Positions 23,296 through 27,703 of a stretch of DNA of 27,703 bases are shown here, one piece after another (the stretch's first letter is position 1; the number at the start of each line of letters is the position of its first letter). The notes beneath the pieces are model-generated. The model worked only from the letters and a program-made list of their open reading frames with translations, was not told the DNA's origin and searched no databases. Both the position numbers and the translations under genes were made by a program. Source of the stretch: Solirubrobacterales bacterium (GTDB lineage: Bacteria > Actinomycetota > Thermoleophilia > Solirubrobacterales > 70-9); the NCBI GenBank assembly GCA_030152805.1, contig JASLIG010000090.1:1-27703 (forward strand). Reading direction: 5' to 3'.

Positions 23296-23838
23296 CTACG
23301 CCGTGGCGGCGAAACGCTCCTCCAACAGCCCGTCGAGGTACTCCTCCGCGCCCTCCTCGTCTTTGTCGAGCGCGTACATGAACTCCGAGGCGAGGATCTT
23401 CTTCGCCCGCGTGTACATCTGCTTCTCACCGGTTGAGAGGCCCTTTTCCATCTCGCGGATGGCAAGGTTGCGAACGACCTCGGCCAGCTCGAACACGTCC
23501 CCGGTCTTGATCTTCTCGCGGTTGTACTTGAAGCGCCGGTTCCAGTTCTTCGGCATATCCGAGACGTCGTCGGTGAGAACGTCGGTGACCTTCTTGATTT
23601 CTTCCTCGTCGATAACGCGGCGCAGGCCAGCAACGCCCGCGTTCTCGCAGGGGACCATCACCGTGAGCTCGTTGTGGAGGATCTTGATCGTGAGGTAATC
23701 ACGCTCCTCCCCCATCAGCTCCCGGGACTCCTTCTTCAGCACGAGACCAGCGCCGTGGTGGGGATAGACGACCTTGTCCCCCTCTTCGAAGTCGCAGACG
23801 TAAGGGACCTCAACGTCAGCTTCGAAGCCCGCCTCCAT
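23296..23838 (-). CDS. carD: CarD-family RNA polymerase-binding transcription factor
   Basis: CarD of about 180 residues. The RNA-polymerase-interacting (TRCF-RID-like) Tudor domain is DFEEGDKVVYPHHGAGLVLKKESRELMGEERDYLTIKIL. The helical DNA-binding part contains MPKNWNRRFKYNREKIKTGDVFELAEVVRNLAIREMEKGLSTGEKQMYTRAKKILASE, including the Trp that wedges the -10 edge in mycobacterial CarD. It stabilises open complexes at housekeeping promoters. The ATG at 23838 is used; AAAGGAG 6 nt before an in-frame ATT at 23862-23860 offers a rarer, longer start, and the added residues are acidic and unconserved. Lies between disA and ispD. Confidence 0.9.
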   Translation of the reverse strand: MEAGFEADVEVPYVCDFEEGDKVVYPHHGAGLVLKKESRELMGEERDYLTIKILHNELTVMVPCENAGVAGLRRVIDEEEIKKVTDVLTDDVSDMPKNWNRRFKYNREKIKTGDVFELAEVVRNLAIREMEKGLSTGEKQMYTRAKKILASEFMYALDKDEEGAEEYLDGLLEERFAATA

Positions 23839-23883
23839 GGCCTCCTCTGCTAGCTCAGAAATCGGGTGCTCCTTTCTCTCGTC

Positions 23884-23902
23884 AACGGCGCCAGTCGCCG
23901 TT
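23884..23902 (-). other. hairpin in the disA-carD gap
   Basis: AACGGCG-ccagt-CGCCGTT forms a 7-bp stem with a 5-nt loop starting directly after the disA stop codon (23903-23905). No T-run follows on the minus strand, so it is not an intrinsic terminator. It may protect or separate the disA and carD parts of a common mRNA. Confidence 0.35.
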
Positions 23903-25015
23903 TCAGCTTTGTAGGTACCGGTCAACCAGATCGACCTCTTGGAGCCTGCGCAGGCCCTCACGGATGTCCTTGGCTCGCGTCGAGCCGACACCGTCGACGG
24001 CCTCCAGGTCGGCGTCGGAGGCAGCGAGGACCTCCTCCAGCCCACCCAGCTCGTGGATGATCTTCTGGACGACAAGTTTGGGGATGCGCGGCACGCGGCC
24101 GAGCACGCGGTAGCCGCGCGGAGCGACCGGGAAGTCGAGCGTATTGAGCTTGCGGTCGTAGCCGAGCAGCTCGGCGAGGCGCCCGAAGTCGAGCACGTCC
24201 TCGTGCGGCAGCCGAGCCAGCGACTGCAATACGCCGGCCAGGTTCTGCTCTGAATCCTCGACCGAGTAGTCGCGCACCAGCGCGGTCTTGTCGGCGGCGA
24301 CGCCGACCATCGTCTCCTCCAGCTGCATCTCGATCAGGCGGCCCTCGGTGCCGAGCTCGACGATGTAGCGCTCGACCTCGACCGCCATGCGCGTGACCAA
24401 CTCGGCCCGCTGCAGCACCGCGAGCGCGTCGTAGAGGACGCCGCCGCCCTCGAACTCGAGCACGGTGAGGCGGTTGGAGACCTGGTCAAGGCGGGCCCGG
24501 TACTTGTCGAGCGTCGCCAGGCCCTGGTTGGCCTTGGCCAGCACTGCGGGGATGTCCTGAAGGATGTACTTGGTTCCCTCGATGTAGAGGGAAACGACGT
24601 CGCGGCGCTGGGAGATCGCGACAACCAGCGCCTCGGTCTGTTTGGAGACCCGCTCGGCGGTGCGGTGGCGGGTCCCTGTCTCCGAGGAAAGGATGGTCGG
24701 GTCGGGCATCAGCTGCACGTTGGCCCAGGCGATCTTGGTCGCCTCGGCGTTGAGCACGATCGCCCCGTCCATCTTCGCCACCTGGTAGAGCATCGCCGGC
24801 GTGTAATCGATGTCGAGCTTGATGCCGCCGGAGAGCAGGTGGGAGATGTCTCCCGGGTCGCCGACGACGATCAGACCGCCGGTGCGCGAGTGAACGATGT
24901 TGTCGAGGCCCTCGCGCAGCGCGCCGCCAGGGGCGACGACGTCGAGAGCCCTCAGTAGGCGGGGATCTTGGCGTTCAGACAACTCATGGAGCTCATCCCC
25001 AGGAAGCGCTGACAT
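23903..25015 (-). CDS. disA: diadenylate cyclase DisA (c-di-AMP synthase, DNA-scanning)
   Basis: DisA of 370 residues. The N-terminal DAC domain carries the catalytic KMDGAIVL (DGA) and GTRHRTAERVS (RHR) motifs that join two ATP into c-di-AMP. A helical spine follows (about 150-300). The C-terminal helix-hairpin-helix (about 325-360, LGGLEEVLAASDADLEAVDGVGSTRAKDIREGL) binds branched DNA. The protein forms an octamer on the chromosome in known cases. ATG at 25015; a GGGAG sits immediately before it, too close for standard spacing, so the leader is unclear. It is upstream of carD on the same strand. No c-di-AMP phosphodiesterase or ydaO-like riboswitch is seen in the window. Confidence 0.93.
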   Translation of the reverse strand: MSALPGDELHELSERQDPRLLRALDVVAPGGALREGLDNIVHSRTGGLIVVGDPGDISHLLSGGIKLDIDYTPAMLYQVAKMDGAIVLNAEATKIAWANVQLMPDPTILSSETGTRHRTAERVSKQTEALVVAISQRRDVVSLYIEGTKYILQDIPAVLAKANQGLATLDKYRARLDQVSNRLTVLEFEGGGVLYDALAVLQRAELVTRMAVEVERYIVELGTEGRLIEMQLEETMVGVAADKTALVRDYSVEDSEQNLAGVLQSLARLPHEDVLDFGRLAELLGYDRKLNTLDFPVAPRGYRVLGRVPRIPKLVVQKIIHELGGLEEVLAASDADLEAVDGVGSTRAKDIREGLRRLQEVDLVDRYLQS

Positions 25016-25030
25016 CTCCCTTTAGGATGG

Positions 25031-25053
25031 CAAAAACCGCTTTGGAATGCGGT
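25031..25053 (-). terminator. candidate terminator between drug exporter and disA
   Basis: On the minus strand ACCGC-attccaaa-GCGGT is followed by TTTTT. The 5-bp stem is short, but the T-run is unusual in this GC-rich sequence. It would stop transcripts from the exporter gene ahead of disA. The rest of 25016-25128 shows a lone TTGACA (25095-25090, minus) with no matching -10, and no open frame. Confidence 0.4.
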
Positions 25054-25128
25054 GTGGTCAATCCCAAGTGGACAGCTCGGAATAGACGTTGTCAAGGAAA
25101 CCGGTCACCTAAGGCCGCAAATGGGGGG

Positions 25129-26574
25129 CTAGAGGTGGAAATGCCGGTGGTGCATATGGTGGTGTAGCTCGTTCGGATGCGGCTCGCCGGCGATCTCGGG
25201 TTTGGGACCGGGACGTTCGGGGTCGCGGACGAAGGACCAGGTGAGGACGGCGCCGATCAGGCAGAGGACGACCGAGACCCAGGTCGCGCCGGCGATCGAG
25301 TCGCTGAAGGAGTCCCCGCCCGCCTGCAAGGCGTGGAAGGCGGCGCCGGTCGCCGCCAGGGCGAGCGAGCCGGCGACGATGCGGTCCATCGCCAGCACCC
25401 CCGAGGCGATGCCGACCTTCTCGGCCGGCATCGCCGCCATTGCCGCGGTCGACATCGGCGCGTAGACGAGGCCGATCGCGATGCCGAAAAGCACGTAGCC
25501 GCCGAGCAGCAGCGCGTAGGAGGAGTGTGGGTCGATCTGCGTCAGCGCGATCAGGCCGGCGACGCCGAACGCCATCCCCGCGGTCATCAGGCGGCGGGCG
25601 CCGAAGCGTCCTATGAGGCGTCCCGAGAAGGGCGAGATGAAGACCATCGGCGCCGTCACCGGCAGGATCAGCAGGCCGCTGAGGATCGCCGAGTGGCCGC
25701 GGGCGTCCTGCAGGTACTGGGGCTGGAAGAACATCACCGCCCAGTAGGAGCCGACGACGGCGAAGGCGGCGGCGCTGGCGCCGAAGTAGGGGCCGTTGCG
25801 GAAGAGGGCGAATTCGACGATCGGCTCTCGCACCCGTCGCTCGATCGCGGCGAAGGCAACAAGCGCGAGCACGCCGAAGACCGCGAGCGCCGCCGTCACG
25901 CTCGCAGGCCATTCGCGCGACTGCACCATCGCCAGCACCACCGCCCCCAGGCCGGCGCCGAGCGTTAGCAAGCCACCGAGGTCGACGTGCCTGCCGGCAC
26001 CGGGATCGGTCGACTCCGGCGTCGCCGCGATCACGATCGCCAGCCCGGCGGCCGCGACCGGCAGGTTGATCCAGAAGATCAAACGCCAGTCGAGCTCGAT
26101 CAGAACCCCGCCGACCACGGGACCAATCGCGAGGGCAACGGCGGAGACCGCCGCCCATATCCCCAGGGCGCGTGGCTGCTGAGCCGCCGGAAAGACGTTG
26201 CAGACAATCGCCAGCGAGAGGGAAAGCATCGGCGCAGCGCCGACCCCCTGCAACACCCTGCCGCCAATCAGCATCGTCGGGTCCTGGGCGGCGCCGGAAA
26301 GCACCGAGCCAGCGGCAAAGAGAACCATGCCGACCGAGAAGACGCGCTTGCGGCCGAACATGTCGCCGAGGCGGCCAGCGGTGACGACTAGCACGGCGAT
26401 CGTCAGCAGGTAGCCGTTCATGACCCACTGCAGCTCGGTGGCGCTGGCGCTGAGGTCAGCCCGCACCGAGGAGAGCGCCAGGGCGACGACGGTGGAGTCG
26501 AGCATCAGCAGGAAGAGCCCCGAGCAGGCGCCAATCAGCGTCCACCAGGGCCGGCTGTGCTCGTCGAGCCGCAT
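25129..26574 (-). CDS. MFS transporter, DHA2 (14-helix) drug:H+ antiporter family
   Basis: Membrane transporter of 481 residues with about 14 hydrophobic helices. It shows LDSTVVALALSSVRADL in helix 1, motif A GRLGDMFGRKRVF after helix 2, and the antiporter-type GGRVLQGVGAAPMLSLSLAIV and ALAIGPVVGGVLIELDWRLIFWINLPV segments typical of EmrB/QacA-like exporters. Substrates are probably hydrophobic or cationic drugs, driven by the proton gradient; this is a family-level call. The C-terminal tail is unusual, with seven His in its last 13 residues (ELHHHMHHRHFHL). The ATG at 26574 has TAGCGT ending 8 nt upstream. It follows the aldo/keto reductase by 35 nt. Confidence 0.9.
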   Translation of the reverse strand: MRLDEHSRPWWTLIGACSGLFLLMLDSTVVALALSSVRADLSASATELQWVMNGYLLTIAVLVVTAGRLGDMFGRKRVFSVGMVLFAAGSVLSGAAQDPTMLIGGRVLQGVGAAPMLSLSLAIVCNVFPAAQQPRALGIWAAVSAVALAIGPVVGGVLIELDWRLIFWINLPVAAAGLAIVIAATPESTDPGAGRHVDLGGLLTLGAGLGAVVLAMVQSREWPASVTAALAVFGVLALVAFAAIERRVREPIVEFALFRNGPYFGASAAAFAVVGSYWAVMFFQPQYLQDARGHSAILSGLLILPVTAPMVFISPFSGRLIGRFGARRLMTAGMAFGVAGLIALTQIDPHSSYALLLGGYVLFGIAIGLVYAPMSTAAMAAMPAEKVGIASGVLAMDRIVAGSLALAATGAAFHALQAGGDSFSDSIAGATWVSVVLCLIGAVLTWSFVRDPERPGPKPEIAGEPHPNELHHHMHHRHFHL

Positions 26575-26582
26575 CGAGCCCG

Positions 26583-26588
26583 ACGCTA
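26583..26588 (-). promoter_or_regulatory. candidate -10 box for MFS exporter
   Basis: TAGCGT on the minus strand (26588-26583) ends exactly 8 nt before the ATG at 26574, within the 35-bp gap after the aldo/keto reductase stop. No ribosome site is visible. Confidence 0.45.
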
Positions 26589-26609
26589 TCCGCCCCCGCG
26601 GATGCCCGC

Positions 26610-27703
26610 TCAGGCCTGGACTAGGTCCTGGGCGGGATCGATGCCCCAGCGACTGCCCACGGCGGCCAAATCGTCGTCGAGGGGCCAGCGATCGGGACGC
26701 TCATCGCCCTCGTGCTGGAGACTGGCGCCCTTCAGCGCCATGCAGCCCGTGTTGTCGCCGATCGCCCGGATCGCTGCGACGTCCTCCTCGCCGAGCCGCT
26801 GCTCGGCCGGCAGCCCGGCAAGCTCGGTGCGCTGCTGCTCGATCGGCCGCGCGCCTGGGCCGGCCTCCTGGATCAGGGTCGGCACGACGCACTCGACCGC
26901 GGCGTGGGCGAGGTTCCACTGGCAGGCGAGCTGGATCGGCGTCAGGCCCGCCCGCTCCGCGTAGGGCAGCACCCGCTCCAGCTTCTCCAGCCCCGCCTCG
27001 ATCCAGCCCTCGGGGCGGAAGGCGCGGTGATCCCCCCGCGCCAGGTCCATACCGGGACGCAGGTCGCCCCAGAAGAGGCCGCCGTAATCGACGACCCGGG
27101 TGACCACCCTGACTCCGTGGCGCTCGGCCGCGTCGAGGCAGAGCTCGCCGGGCCAGGGCTCGAACGGGTTGAGGATGATCATCGCCCAGTCGATCCGCTC
27201 GCCGAAGCGCTCCAGGCAGGAGATCAGGTCGAGGGTGAAGCCGTTGGCAGGGCCGGGAGCGACGCCGATCTGCGCCGCCAGGCCCGCCTCGCGCAGTGCC
27301 TCCATCCCGTCCCAGACCGCCTCGCTGGTGTAGCCGATGCGATCGGGGTTGTGGAGCAGGAGCAGGTCGAAGGAGTCGGCGCCGATCCGCTCGAGGCTGC
27401 GCTCGGCCGCCCCGAGGCAGAGCTCGCCGGGCCAGGGCTCGAACGGGTTGAGGATGATCATCGCCCAGTCGATGCGCTCGCCGAAGCGCTCCAGGCAGGC
27501 GATCAGGTCGAGGGTGAAGCCGTTTGCCGGGCCCGGAGCGACGCCGATCCGTGCGGCTAGGCCCGCCTCCCGCAGCGCCGCCATGCCGTCCCAGACCGCC
27601 TCGCTCGAGTAGCCGATCCGGTCGGGGTTGTGGAGGAGCAACAGGTCGAAGCGCTCCACCCCGAGCCGCTCGAGACTGCGCTCGGCCGCCATCCGCAGGT
27701 AAT
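26610..27703 (-). CDS. aldo/keto reductase with internal 93-residue duplication (5' end cut)
   Basis: The frame is open to the window edge (reading YLRMAAERSL at its start), so the N-terminus is missing. The family is shown by RSLERLGVERFDLLLLHNPDRIGY (with the barrel His of aldo/keto reductases), WDGMAALREAGLAARIGVAPGPANGF and the later LTPIQLACQWNLAHAAVECVVPTLI. The block from AAERSLERLG to PFEPWPGELCL occurs twice in tandem, 93 residues per copy with 84 identical. The enzyme would reduce a carbonyl with NADPH in a TIM barrel; the extra copy adds about three strand-helix units and may disturb the fold. The tail (ASLQHEGDERPDRWPLDDDLAAVGSRWGIDPAQDLVQA) is C-terminal. Upstream of the MFS exporter on the same strand. 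Confidence 0.82.
   Translation of the reverse strand, partial: YLRMAAERSLERLGVERFDLLLLHNPDRIGYSSEAVWDGMAALREAGLAARIGVAPGPANGFTLDLIACLERFGERIDWAMIILNPFEPWPGELCLGAAERSLERIGADSFDLLLLHNPDRIGYTSEAVWDGMEALREAGLAAQIGVAPGPANGFTLDLISCLERFGERIDWAMIILNPFEPWPGELCLDAAERHGVRVVTRVVDYGGLFWGDLRPGMDLARGDHRAFRPEGWIEAGLEKLERVLPYAERAGLTPIQLACQWNLAHAAVECVVPTLIQEAGPGARPIEQQRTELAGLPAEQRLGEEDVAAIRAIGDNTGCMALKGASLQHEGDERPDRWPLDDDLAAVGSRWGIDPAQDLVQA
27135..27692. repeat. 279-bp tandem duplication within aldo/keto reductase gene
   Basis: The stretch beginning near 27135 recurs with an offset of exactly 279 bp (93 codons), so the frame is kept. Copies are nearly identical around 27141-27230 versus 27420-27509 and more diverged towards the other end, including many synonymous changes. 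The divergence argues against an assembly artefact made from a single copy. Confidence 0.85.

Noticed and set aside
22587..23633. A longer IspD start reaching into carD
   Set aside because: The extension would be arginine/serine-rich shadow of carD in another frame; the IspD fold begins at the CTP-binding loop near 23273.
25060..25095. Promoter for disA from TTGACA at 25095-25090
   Set aside because: The -35 is perfect, but at 16-18 nt spacing there is only TCCACT or similar, which lacks the essential A at position 2 of the -10 box.

Overview
This is a high-GC, gene-dense chromosomal window that best fits an actinobacterium of the Thermoleophilia/Solirubrobacterales type. The main reason is the minus-strand neighbourhood disA - carD - ispD ... 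ispF ... cysS - rlmB - SigH-type sigma factor. CarD, a c-di-AMP synthase and a fatty-acid-degradation gene pair with a TetR-type operator also point to Actinobacteria. The lineage is inferred from gene content; no rRNA is present.

Layout. 1-92: cut-off end of an IS481-type insertion sequence. 143-2247: divergent thiolase and 3-hydroxyacyl-CoA dehydrogenase around a 16-bp palindrome (beta-oxidation type pair). 2244-6130: small hypothetical, CNNM/CorC membrane protein, cobalamin-binding-type protein, rhomboid protease, DUF4383 membrane protein. 6120-8697: a fused PlsC-GpsA phospholipid enzyme, then an ECF sigma factor overlapping a one-helix membrane protein (candidate anti-sigma). 8849-10782: a PcpA/LinE-like ring-cleaving dioxygenase coupled by a GTGA overlap to a maleylacetate reductase-like enzyme. 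10807-13312: a SHOCT membrane protein, a frameshifted membrane gene, tRNA-Thr(UGU), and a PD-(D/E)XK homing-endonuclease-like gene whose 3' end runs into the tRNA. 13334-18282: GNAT-like protein, SigH-family sigma factor with a good promoter, rlmB, cysS, coiled-coil protein. 18486-21451: PHP phosphatase, ispF and acyl-CoA ligase as one transcription unit. 21497-22601: DUF389 membrane protein and a 54-residue membrane peptide. 22587-25015: disA, carD, ispD. 25129-27703: DHA2 drug exporter and an aldo/keto reductase with an internal 93-residue tandem duplication, cut by the window edge.

Three things stand out beyond gene content. (1) Many first-in-unit genes carry a TAnnnT-like -10 box ending 6-10 nt (most often exactly 8 nt) before the start codon, as expected for leaderless mRNAs. 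Three divergent pairs share overlapping -10 boxes in 21-28 bp between start codons. (2) Two intergenic regions (8737-8849 and 18372-18484) hold related structured elements: a common ~60-nt core inside outer inverted repeats that differ in sequence and abut the upstream gene's stop codon. (3) The tRNA-Thr is tightly flanked by a homing-endonuclease-like gene and a broken gene, both visibly less GC-rich than their surroundings. There is no CRISPR array, no rRNA, and no gene-free stretch longer than 300 bases; the longest gaps (15109-15283, 18283-18485, 8698-8848, 25016-25128) are described individually.
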